Shown piece after piece: positions 23,851 to 31,557 of a DNA stretch of 32,600 nt. The position numbers and the translations under genes were made by a program. The DNA is taken from positions 1-32,600 of the forward strand of contig CACZPI010000105.1 in NCBI GenBank assembly GCA_902783005.1, written 5' to 3'. Numbering within the stretch: the stretch's first letter is position 1; each line of letters starts with the position of its first letter. The DNA comes from an uncultured Ruminococcus sp. Its GTDB lineage: Bacteria > Bacillota > Clostridia > Oscillospirales > Ruminococcaceae. Under the pieces are notes generated by a model. The model searched no databases and was not told the DNA's origin. It saw only the letters and a list, made by a program, of their open reading frames with translations.

Positions 23851-24723
23851 TTCAGTCAGAATTTTGTAGCGTCCCGGACGGCGGTCACGGAACAGTCCCC
23901 ATTCCATACGCGCCTTGGCAATGGCATCGAGATCGAAGGTCGCACACAGGATCTCTGCCTGGTCACGCGAGGCCTGGGCAATAACCGCGCCGGTCTCATC
24001 CGTAATGAAAGACGACCCGTAGAACAGCAGGGAAGAGGTCTGTCCGCCGTTTTCCGGAGAAGGCTGCACCTCCTCAAGCCCGAACCGGTTCGCAGCAATG
24101 ACCGGCATGACATTTGCTGCCGCATGTCCCTGCATGGTCCGCTGCCAGTGCGGCATGGAATCGGTATTCAGGATCGGTTCGGAGCCGATAGCGGTCGGAT
24201 ACAGCAGCATTTCCGCGCCGCCGAGCGCCAGTGCCCGTGCAGTTTCCGGGAACCACTGATCCCAGCAGATCCCGACGCCGATACAGCCGAAGCGTGTCTG
24301 CCATGTCCGGAATCCGGTATCGCCGGGGGTGAAATAAAACTTTTCCTGGTAATAGTGATCGTCCGGAATATGTGTCTTCCGGTATACGCCGAGAATGCTG
24401 CCGGTATCGTCGATCATCGCAACGGAATTGAACAGCCGGTTTCCGTCCTGTTCGTAAAAACTGACCGGGATCACGACCCCAAGCTCAGCGGCCACCTTGG
24501 AAAAATGCAGTACAGCTTCATTTTCCGTGACGGGCTTTGCGAAGGCATAGTATTCGTAGCAGCGTTCCTGACAGAAATACTGCCTTTCAAACAGCTCCGG
24601 CAGCAGAATAATATTCGCACCGTTTCTGGCAGCGCTGCGGACGGCTGCATCAGCCGTTTCAATATTCTCCTTGACATTGCGCGTACAGGTCATCTGCACG
24701 GCAGCAACGGTTACATTTTTCAT
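23845..24723 (-). CDS. aguB: N-carbamoylputrescine amidase
   Basis: This enzyme hydrolyses N-carbamoylputrescine to putrescine, CO2 and ammonia. The 292-aa nitrilase-family protein has the Glu-Lys-Cys triad: Glu43 (LLPELFE), Lys116 (YRKTHIPDD) and Cys153 (GVGICWDQWFPE). The start is ATG 24723, preceded by GGAAGGAGG; the open frame extends 10 codons upstream without a ribosome site. It is the last gene of the polyamine operon, 19 nt after aguA, which makes its substrate. Confidence 0.96.
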   Translation of the reverse strand: MKNVTVAAVQMTCTRNVKENIETADAAVRSAARNGANIILLPELFERQYFCQERCYEYYAFAKPVTENEAVLHFSKVAAELGVVIPVSFYEQDGNRLFNSVAMIDDTGSILGVYRKTHIPDDHYYQEKFYFTPGDTGFRTWQTRFGCIGVGICWDQWFPETARALALGGAEMLLYPTAIGSEPILNTDSMPHWQRTMQGHAAANVMPVIAANRFGLEEVQPSPENGGQTSSLLFYGSSFITDETGAVIAQASRDQAEILCATFDLDAIAKARMEWGLFRDRRPGRYKILTEK

Positions 24724-24742
24724 AAATTGCCTCCTTCCGGGA

Positions 24743-25849
24743 TTACCTGACACAGGAAATAGCCGGTATCTGCTGCGTCAGACAGTGGATATTCCCGCCG
24801 CCGACAATGAGCTCCCGCGCCGGAATGGGAACGATCCTCCGATCCGGGCACCATGCCTGCATCAGACGGACGGCCTGTGCATCGCTTTCTGCATTGTCTC
24901 CGCCGAACTGCGGAAGCAGAACCGAATGATTCGTGAAGTAGAAATTCACATACGATGCTGCCAGCCGTTCCCCGACTTCACGGGTATCCTCGCCCTCCGC
25001 AAAGGTAAATCCGTCCAGATCATGCTGCGTAATGCAGACCGGATGCGCGGGGATCGGGAGCTTATGTATGGTCAGTCTGCGACCTTCTGCATCCGTCACG
25101 GATTCCAGATATTCCAGACATGCACAGGAGAGCGGGTACTGCGGATCGGACGGATCATCCGTCCAGGCCAGCACGACCTCGCCGGGACGCAGGAAGGCGC
25201 AGACATTGTCCACATGCTCATTCGTTTCGTCATTGTAGATCCCGCGCGGCAGCCAAAGCACCTTGCTGCCCCCGAGACAGCGGCAAAGCATGTCTGCAAT
25301 TTCATCCTTTGTCATGGATGGATTCCGGCCGGGTGAAAGCAGGCAGCTTTCAGTCACCAGAATGGTGCCGTTTCCGTCGGAATGGATGGAACCGCCCTCG
25401 AGCACAAAGGGATGTGCGTCAAAAACCGGAATGTCGAGCATTTCGCAGAGTGCCGGTGCCAGTGCATCATCCTCTGCATAATCCGTGTACAGTCCGTCGT
25501 AATCGCCGCCCCAGGCATTAAACTGCCAGTTGATCCCCATGATGCTGCCCGGTGCGGAAACAAAGGTCGGCGCGGTATCCCGTGCCCAGGCATCATTCTG
25601 CGGAATGGTCAGGAGTGTGACCCGTTCCAGATCCTGCACCATGGATTGTGCTTTGTCGCGCATCGCGGGGCTGACGATAAGAAACAATTGTTCATCTGCC
25701 GTGATCGCTTCCCAGATCTTCCGGAAGGCCGGAAGTGCAGGCTGTGCGCCATACGGCCAGGAGCCGGGACGCTCCGGGAAGATCATGACGGTGCCGAGAT
25801 GCTCTGAAAATTCGCCGCGCATCCGGAAACCGGTTTCCTTCGGAATCAT
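24743..25849 (-). CDS. aguA: Agmatine deiminase
   Basis: This enzyme converts agmatine to N-carbamoylputrescine and ammonia. The 368-aa protein belongs to the peptidyl-arginine-deiminase fold family, with NDAWARDTAPTFV, EGGSIHSDGNGT, YNDETNEHVDN (catalytic acid and His) and the C-terminal nucleophile Cys356 in GGGNIHC. It starts 4 nt inside the end of the carboxyspermidine decarboxylase gene, with GGAGAG upstream. The pair aguA-aguB, together with speA, completes arginine to putrescine without ornithine. Confidence 0.96.
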   Translation of the reverse strand: MIPKETGFRMRGEFSEHLGTVMIFPERPGSWPYGAQPALPAFRKIWEAITADEQLFLIVSPAMRDKAQSMVQDLERVTLLTIPQNDAWARDTAPTFVSAPGSIMGINWQFNAWGGDYDGLYTDYAEDDALAPALCEMLDIPVFDAHPFVLEGGSIHSDGNGTILVTESCLLSPGRNPSMTKDEIADMLCRCLGGSKVLWLPRGIYNDETNEHVDNVCAFLRPGEVVLAWTDDPSDPQYPLSCACLEYLESVTDAEGRRLTIHKLPIPAHPVCITQHDLDGFTFAEGEDTREVGERLAASYVNFYFTNHSVLLPQFGGDNAESDAQAVRLMQAWCPDRRIVPIPARELIVGGGNIHCLTQQIPAISCVR

Positions 25850-27003
25850 GAAAGTCTCTCCTTGAAATCGTGATAATCGAAATGCCGTACAACCTCATAG
25901 CGTCCGTCTGTATGCAGGATCGCAATATCCGGCAGCGCCATGCCGTTGAAGGTGTTGTTCTTGCACATCGAATAGATCGCCATATCCTCAAAGCACAGGT
26001 GATCCCCGATCTGCAGGGGCTTGTCGAAGCTGTAGTCTCCGATGATGTCGCCCGCCAGGCAGGTGCAGGAGCTCAGGCGGTAGGTGTGCGCCTTTTCCTC
26101 CGGCATGCCGCTCTGGTAAAGCGGGGGACGGTAGGGCATTTCGAGGACATCCGGCATGTGGCAGGCTGCGGACGCATCCAGCACGGCAATGTCGATCCCG
26201 TTGTGAACGAGGTCGAGAACCTCTGTCACCAGATAGCCGGCATTGAGTGCAATGGCTTCACCCGGCTCGAGATAGACCTGCACGCCGTATTTCTGTGAAA
26301 ATTCGGTAATCAGCCTTTCGAGCAGGGGAATGTCATAGCCGGGCTTGGTGATGTGATGGCCGCCGCCGAAATTGACCCATTTCATCCGGTGCAGGTACTT
26401 GCCGAATGCTTCCTCCACCGCACGGAGCGTGACTTCCAGTGCATCTGCCCCCTGTTCACAGAGGGTGTGGAAATGCAGACCGTCCACTACAGACAATGCC
26501 GATTCATCGAGCTGACCGATCGTCACACCCAGCCGGGAGCCGGGCGCACACGGATCATAGATCGGTTCGTCCTGCGTGGAGCATTCCGGATTGATGCGAA
26601 GGCCGATCTGCCTGCCCGCCGCGCGGACGGTATCTGCATAGCGTTCAAGCTGCCGCATGGAATTGAAATAGACAAAATCCGCCGTTTTGGCGATCTCTCC
26701 GATCTCCTCCGGCTTGTAGGCAGGCTCAAAGACATGCACCTCGCCGGGAAATTCCTCCCGTCCGAGGCGTGCCTCATACAGCCCCGATGCCGTTGTACCT
26801 GCAAGGTACTGTGCGCAGAGCGGATAGACCGCAAACATGGAGAATGCCTTCTGTGCCAGGAGAATCCTGCATCCAGTACGCTCCTGAACGCCCTTGAGGA
26901 TCTCCAGATTGTGCACAAGTGCGGCTTCATCGAGGACATAGGCAGGTGTGTGCTGCTTTGCAGCAGCACACATGGATTGGATTTGTCTTGTATTTTCCAT
27001 CAT
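25846..27003 (-). CDS. nspC: Carboxynorspermidine/carboxyspermidine decarboxylase
   Basis: This PLP enzyme (fold III, alanine-racemase-like) decarboxylates carboxyspermidine or carboxynorspermidine. In the 385-aa protein Lys52 (LLAQKAFSMF) is the PLP lysine. Other family segments are NFGGGHHITKPGY, YLEPGEAIALNAG and the active-site CLAGDIIGDY, with a C-terminal CKNNTFNGM. Its start overlaps the stop of the upstream dehydrogenase by 1 nt (TGATG; a second ATG follows at once). With putrescine as the amine made by this operon, spermidine is the likely product. Confidence 0.93.
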   Translation of the reverse strand: MMENTRQIQSMCAAAKQHTPAYVLDEAALVHNLEILKGVQERTGCRILLAQKAFSMFAVYPLCAQYLAGTTASGLYEARLGREEFPGEVHVFEPAYKPEEIGEIAKTADFVYFNSMRQLERYADTVRAAGRQIGLRINPECSTQDEPIYDPCAPGSRLGVTIGQLDESALSVVDGLHFHTLCEQGADALEVTLRAVEEAFGKYLHRMKWVNFGGGHHITKPGYDIPLLERLITEFSQKYGVQVYLEPGEAIALNAGYLVTEVLDLVHNGIDIAVLDASAACHMPDVLEMPYRPPLYQSGMPEEKAHTYRLSSCTCLAGDIIGDYSFDKPLQIGDHLCFEDMAIYSMCKNNTFNGMALPDIAILHTDGRYEVVRHFDYHDFKERLS

Positions 27004-28256
27004 CAGTCTACCAGAACCGGATTCTCGTCAACGATCCAGGGCAGGCCGTACCGGTTCAGCATATCCATGTACGGATCCGGATCGAATTCCTCGACATTGA
27101 ATACGCCTGCGCCTTTCCAGGTGCCGGAAGCGACCAGTGCCGTGCCGATCATGGCCGGAACACCGGTGGTGTAGGAAACGGCCTGTGCGCCGGTCTCCTT
27201 GAATGCTTCCTGATGGTCACAGATGTTGTAGATATAGATGCTGCGCTCCTTGCCGTCCTTGATGCCGGTGAAGATGCAGCCGATATTGGTCTTGCCGACT
27301 GTGCGCGGGCCGAGGGAAGCCGGATCCGGCAGCAGTGCCTTGAGGAATTTGATGGGAACGATTTCTCTTCCTTCAAACTCGACCGGTGTTGTACTGAGCA
27401 TGCCGACATTCTGCAGGCAGTTCATATGCATCAGGTAGCTCTGCCCGAAGGTCATAAAGAACCGGATGCGCTGTACGCCGGGGATATTCTTGGCAAGGGA
27501 TTCAATTTCCTCGTGGTGCAGCAGGTACATGTCCTTCATGCCCACGCCGTCGAAATTGTATTCACGCTTGATCTCCATGGGCTTGGTCTCCACCCAGTGA
27601 CCGTCCTCCCAGTAGGAGCCGTTGGCGGAAACCTCGCGCAGGTTGATTTCCGGGTTGAAGTTGGTGGCAAACGGATAGCCGTGGTCGCCGCCGTTGCAGT
27701 CGAGAATGTCGATGGTGTGGATCTCATCGAAATAGTGCTTGAGGGCATAGGCGGTGAAGACGCTCGTCACACCCGGATCGAAGCCGGTGCCGAGGAGCGC
27801 GGTGAGCCCTGCCGCCTTGAATTTCTCCTGATAAGCCCACTGCCAGGAATAATCGAAATACGCGGTAAAGCCCTTTTCCTTGCAGCGCTTTTCATAGACA
27901 GCACGCCATTGCGGGTCGTCGGTATCCTCTGCCTCATAGTTGGCGGTATCGACGTAATTCGCACCGCAGGCAAGGCACGCGTCCATAATGGTCAGATCCT
28001 GGTAGGGGAGTGCGACATTCAGGACGGTGTGCGGCTGGTATTTCTGCATCAGCTCACACAGGGAATCAAAGCTGTCAGCGTCCACCTTGGCGGTGGTAAT
28101 CACGGCCTTGGTGGTGGGGCGCAGCTTATCAGCGAGGGCATCGCACTTCGATACGGTTCGCGATGCAATGCAGATCTCCGTAAAGACGGGATTCTGGCAG
28201 CACTTGTGAATGGCGACCGTTGCAACGCCGCCGCAGCCGATGACGAGTAATTTCAT
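27003..28256 (-). CDS. Carboxyspermidine (carboxynorspermidine) dehydrogenase, saccharopine dehydrogenase family
   Basis: This enzyme reductively condenses a diamine with aspartate semialdehyde, using NADPH, to give carboxyspermidine. The 417-aa protein starts with a Rossmann motif (LLVIGCGGVATVAI) and shows NVALPYQDLTIMDACLACGANYVDTANYE and LGTGFDPGVTSVF, typical of carboxynorspermidine synthase (LYS9-like) proteins. The open frame extends to 28379, but the protein-like start is ATG 28256, which follows GGAGGAC about 7 nt upstream. It is immediately followed by its partner decarboxylase gene. Confidence 0.93.
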   Translation of the reverse strand: MKLLVIGCGGVATVAIHKCCQNPVFTEICIASRTVSKCDALADKLRPTTKAVITTAKVDADSFDSLCELMQKYQPHTVLNVALPYQDLTIMDACLACGANYVDTANYEAEDTDDPQWRAVYEKRCKEKGFTAYFDYSWQWAYQEKFKAAGLTALLGTGFDPGVTSVFTAYALKHYFDEIHTIDILDCNGGDHGYPFATNFNPEINLREVSANGSYWEDGHWVETKPMEIKREYNFDGVGMKDMYLLHHEEIESLAKNIPGVQRIRFFMTFGQSYLMHMNCLQNVGMLSTTPVEFEGREIVPIKFLKALLPDPASLGPRTVGKTNIGCIFTGIKDGKERSIYIYNICDHQEAFKETGAQAVSYTTGVPAMIGTALVASGTWKGAGVFNVEEFDPDPYMDMLNRYGLPWIVDENPVLVD

Positions 28257-28288
28257 GGTAGTGTCCTCCTTATGATAATGGGCTTGAA

Positions 28289-29149
28289 TCAGCCACGTTT
28301 TTCCTCTTCCTCCAGCAAATCCTCCACATACTTCGGCAGCATGAATGCACCGGTATGCAGATTGGTGGTATAGTACCACGTTTTCAGATGTCTGTCACGC
28401 CAGCGCTTGGCATCGAGGTCGTGGAGCGGATGGTATTTCTTGGACGCAAAGCCGAACAGCCAGTAGCCGGACGGGCAGGTCGGGATGTGTGCCTGGTAGA
28501 CGCGGCTGATCGGAAAGCTGCGGAATGCCTTGCGATGCATGGCGCGGCATGCTTCCTCGTCCTCGTCAAAGAACGGAGATCCGTGCTGGTACACCATGAT
28601 GCCGTCCTCATGCAGCGCCTTGTAGCAGCTCCCGTAGAATTCCTTGGTAAAAAGTCCCGCCGTATGGCCGAAAGGATCGGTGGAATCGTTGATGATGAGG
28701 TCGTATTCATCCTGCTTGCCGCGCAGGAAGCGCAGTCCGTCACGGTAATGCAGCTTCACGCGGGGGTCATCGAGCCCCTTGGCATTGTCGGGGAAATACT
28801 TCTGGCACACCTGTACGAAAAGCTCATCCGGCTCGACCACGTCGATCTCCTCGATCTCATCGTAATAGGAAAGCTCACGCGCCACACCGCCGTCACCACC
28901 GCCGATGACCAGCACCTTTTTCACATGCGGGTGAACTGCCATCGGGACATGCACGATCATCTCATCGTAGGTGAATTCGTCCGCCTCCGAGAAGATCACC
29001 GAGCCGTCCGACGTCAGAAACCTGCCGAATTCCGCGGATTCAAACACATCAATCCGCTGGAAGTCACTCTGTCCGGAGAAGAGCTGCTTCTCGACGCGGA
29101 TCGACATTTTTACATTGTGGGTGTGCATTTCGGAAAACCAGAAGTCCAT
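28289..29149 (-). CDS. speE: Spermidine synthase-like aminopropyltransferase
   Basis: The family transfers an aminopropyl group from decarboxylated S-adenosylmethionine to an amine such as putrescine. The 286-aa protein has the small N-terminal beta domain (DFQRIDVFESAEFGRFLTSDG), the AdoMet motif VLVIGGGDGGVARE and the active-site NDSTDPFGHTAGLF. No speD (AdoMet decarboxylase) lies in the window, and the operon also carries the carboxyspermidine route, so the true acceptor amine is uncertain. It is 32 nt upstream of the dehydrogenase gene; GAGGAG precedes its ATG. Confidence 0.93.
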   Translation of the reverse strand: MDFWFSEMHTHNVKMSIRVEKQLFSGQSDFQRIDVFESAEFGRFLTSDGSVIFSEADEFTYDEMIVHVPMAVHPHVKKVLVIGGGDGGVARELSYYDEIEEIDVVEPDELFVQVCQKYFPDNAKGLDDPRVKLHYRDGLRFLRGKQDEYDLIINDSTDPFGHTAGLFTKEFYGSCYKALHEDGIMVYQHGSPFFDEDEEACRAMHRKAFRSFPISRVYQAHIPTCPSGYWLFGFASKKYHPLHDLDAKRWRDRHLKTWYYTTNLHTGAFMLPKYVEDLLEEEEKRG

Positions 29150-29176
29150 TGGATTTTCTCCTCATATCTGTATTGT

Positions 29177-29554
29177 TTACGGTTTCTTTTTCTTGATTTT
29201 AGGTGCCGTGATCCGGTAGCTCTCCTCCGTCAGCTGCAAGAGAAGCGCATCCTCCGTCCTGCCGTCGAGCACCACGGTCAGCCAGTGATTCTTGTTCATA
29301 TGATACCCCGGCAGGATCCCGTCCGTCATCCGGAGCGAACCGATCATGAGCGGATCTGCCTTCAGGTCGATAATGTCAAACATGGCATCTGAATCGAATC
29401 CCAGTACCTTTCCGGAGACCGTCATGCCGCAGCCGAACCATTTCCGGTTATTCGCATGCCGCAGCGCGTAGGCGGTCGGCGCATTTTCCCAGAGATATTC
29501 CGGCTCGACGCCGTAGGTATCCAGAATATACTGCAAATATTCCTGCTTATTCAT
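29177..29554 (-). CDS. MmcQ/YjbR family protein
   Basis: A 125-aa protein of the MmcQ/YjbR double-wing fold family, shown by YGVEPEYLWENAPTAYALRHANNRKWFG, DLKADPLMIGSL and ILPGYHMNKNHWLTVVLDG. Members are often called DNA-binding, but the molecular role is not established. The gene begins 6 nt after the speA stop and precedes speE, so it is transcribed with polyamine genes; a functional link is not evident from sequence. Confidence 0.9.
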   Translation of the reverse strand: MNKQEYLQYILDTYGVEPEYLWENAPTAYALRHANNRKWFGCGMTVSGKVLGFDSDAMFDIIDLKADPLMIGSLRMTDGILPGYHMNKNHWLTVVLDGRTEDALLLQLTEESYRITAPKIKKKKP

Positions 29555-29560
29555 AGCGCA

Positions 29561-31009
29561 TCACACCAGCACATTGAGCTTTTCAAGCGTGCCATCCTCC
29601 GGTCCCTGCATCGAACAGCCTTTTTCCTTCGCATAGAGAATGTAATCCACGATCTCTTCCGTCACCATCTCACCCGGTGCCAGGATCGGAATGCCGGGCG
29701 GGTAGCACATCACGAATTCACCGCAGATCCTGCCCGGTGTCTCATGGATCGGAATGAGTGCCTTCTCCGAATAGAATGCCTTCTGCGGTGTTGCAGCCAC
29801 AATGGGCGTGATATATTCCGCATTGTGCAGGCGGGAGATCGGCTTGGAGAACAGGCGCTTGATGTCCTCAAGTGCCCCCACCAGGCGTTCAATATCCTGG
29901 ATCCGGTCACCGATGGAGATATACGCCAGAATGTTGCCGATGTCTCCGAATTCGATCTGAATATCATATTCATCCCGCAGCAGGTCGTAGACCTCAATGC
30001 CCGTCAGACCGATGTCACGGGTATAGACAGACAGTTTGGTCACATCGTAATCATAAATGGAGCCGCCGTTGATGAGCTCCTTGCCGTAGGCGTAGTAGCC
30101 GCCGATGGAATTGATCTCCTCACGGGCATATTCCGCCATTTTGCGAACCTTTTCAAAGCTCTCATGCCCGCGCAGCGCCAGATTCCGTCTGGAAATGTCC
30201 AGACTCGACAGCAGCAGGTAGGAAGCGCTGGTCGTCTGGGTCAGGTTGATGATCTGCTCGACATAGCGGGTATTGACATTTTCATTGAGCAGCAGCAGGG
30301 AGCTTTGTGTCAGGCTGCCGCCGGATTTGTGCATGGAGATCGCGGACATGTCGGCGCCTGCCTCCATGGCAGAGACCGGAAGCGCCTCATGAAAGGAAAG
30401 ATGCGTGCCGTGCGCCTCATCGACCAGCACCATCATCCCATGCTCATGCGCGAGCCTGACAATGCCCCGCAGATCCGAACAGATGCCATAATAGGTCGGA
30501 TTGTTGACAAAGACTGCCGTGGCATCCGGATGTGCAAGGATGGCCTTTTCCACATCTGCCAGCTCCATGCCCAGTGCAATGCCGATATGACCGTCCACAT
30601 CCGGATTGACGTAGACCGGTTCGGCGCCGCAGAGCACCAGTGCATTGATGGCGCTGCGGTGGACATTGCGCGGCATAATGATCTTGTCGCCCTGCTTGCA
30701 GGCAGTCAGTACCATGCTCTGCACCGCAGAGGTCGTACCGCCGACCATGAAGTAGGCATGTGCCGCCCCGAATGCCTCTGCCGCCAGATCCTCCGCCTCG
30801 GCAATGACCGATACCGGATGGCACAGATTGTCAAGGGGCTTCATCGAGTTGACATCCAGACTCACGCACTGCTCACCCAGGAGCTTGACCAGCTCCGGGT
30901 TGCCGCGGCCGCGCTTGTGTCCGGGTACATCGAAGGGAACGACGCGCTGCCGACGGAAACGTTCGAGCGCTTCATAGACAGGTGCTGACTTCTGTTTTTC
31001 CAAATTCAT
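29561..31009 (-). CDS. speA: Arginine decarboxylase (Orn/Lys/Arg decarboxylase family, PLP fold I)
   Basis: Decarboxylates a basic amino acid; the operon's agmatine-using enzymes indicate arginine. The 482-aa protein has VPGHKRGRG near residue 30, GGTTSAVQSM for phosphate contact, DEAHGTHLSF (Asp197) and the PLP lysine Lys228 in SMHKSGGSLTQ. A C-terminal domain includes YPPGIPILAPGE. The length matches the short Bacillus SpeA/Cad type, without the N-terminal wing domain of the large enterobacterial enzymes. It is the first gene of the polyamine operon and follows a long structured leader. Confidence 0.95.
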   Translation of the reverse strand: MNLEKQKSAPVYEALERFRRQRVVPFDVPGHKRGRGNPELVKLLGEQCVSLDVNSMKPLDNLCHPVSVIAEAEDLAAEAFGAAHAYFMVGGTTSAVQSMVLTACKQGDKIIMPRNVHRSAINALVLCGAEPVYVNPDVDGHIGIALGMELADVEKAILAHPDATAVFVNNPTYYGICSDLRGIVRLAHEHGMMVLVDEAHGTHLSFHEALPVSAMEAGADMSAISMHKSGGSLTQSSLLLLNENVNTRYVEQIINLTQTTSASYLLLSSLDISRRNLALRGHESFEKVRKMAEYAREEINSIGGYYAYGKELINGGSIYDYDVTKLSVYTRDIGLTGIEVYDLLRDEYDIQIEFGDIGNILAYISIGDRIQDIERLVGALEDIKRLFSKPISRLHNAEYITPIVAATPQKAFYSEKALIPIHETPGRICGEFVMCYPPGIPILAPGEMVTEEIVDYILYAKEKGCSMQGPEDGTLEKLNVLV

Positions 31010-31025
31010 AGCAATCTTCCGTTCT

Positions 31026-31066
31026 GATAATAAAATACGCAGACAGAGCCTGACGGTCTATCTGCG
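31026..31066 (-). terminator. Terminator-like hairpin in the polyamine operon leader
   Basis: A 10-bp stem (31066-31057 with 31047-31038, one G-U) with a 9-nt loop is followed on the minus strand by TATTTTATTATC (31037-31026). It lies only 16 nt upstream of the speA start codon. It may attenuate transcription or mask ribosome loading. The T-tract is interrupted, so efficient termination is not certain. Confidence 0.5.
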
Positions 31067-31079
31067 GAAATTTCGTGCT

Positions 31080-31349
31080 TTAGCTTTCGGTAAGCGGCAT
31101 CCTGCGCCCTGTATGCAGGGAAGATGCTGCCGGATTTTCCGCCGAATCCTGAAATGATTGACCGTAATAAAAAATTTCGGGCAAACACCCAATCATAATG
31201 ATGCAGATTCCGGTATACAAGAGAAATATTGAATAAATTCCGAAATTCTGCGGTTCCGGCTGACCGACCCGCCTGTCCGTGGGCTGATCCTCCGGAGAAA
31301 TGGAAAATCCGCCGGAAGGGGTCGCAAAGGATGCAGGAAACACATACAT
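31080..31349 (-). CDS. Possible small membrane protein or leader ORF before speA (doubtful)
   Basis: The 31010-31557 interval holds no recognised gene. Its minus-strand part is the leader (about 350 nt) from the promoter at 31370-31398. This leader contains an 89-codon frame with one convincing hydrophobic segment (YSIFLLYTGICIIMIGCL), soluble Pro/Glu-rich flanks and no family I recognise. Against it, there is no good ribosome site, the start is only about 14 nt from the predicted transcript start, and a second open frame (31356 to 31006) overlaps it. A two-step hairpin (31097-31101/31123-31127 around 31107-31111/31116-31120) lies at its 3' end. Confidence 0.25.
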   Translation of the reverse strand: MYVFPASFATPSGGFSISPEDQPTDRRVGQPEPQNFGIYSIFLLYTGICIIMIGCLPEIFYYGQSFQDSAENPAASSLHTGRRMPLTES

Positions 31350-31369
31350 TTTCCATATGCAACGACTTT

Positions 31370-31398
31370 ATTATAGCATATTCTCCCGGATTTGTCAA
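31370..31398 (-). promoter_or_regulatory. Promoter of the polyamine operon
   Basis: A perfect consensus: TTGACA at 31398-31393, a 17-bp spacer and TATAAT at 31375-31370. The predicted transcript start near 31363 gives a leader of about 350 nt before speA. Confidence 0.87.
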
Positions 31399-31457
31399 GA
31401 ACCTGCGGGGTTTTTTTGGACATGCGGTACAGCCGGAGAAAAAACCGTGAAATTCTC

Positions 31458-31486
31458 TTGCAATTTGCCGGATTTTAGTATATAAT
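31458..31486 (+). promoter_or_regulatory. Promoter of the DUF1846 gene
   Basis: TTGCAA at 31458-31463, a 17-bp spacer and TATAAT at 31481-31486, about 70 nt before the start codon. It diverges from the polyamine promoter. Confidence 0.8.
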
Positions 31487-31557
31487 AGAAGAGTTAGTGA
31501 AAGTGTACCCAACATCAATCCGGCGTATGCACCGGAACAGAAAGGATGCTGTCCATC

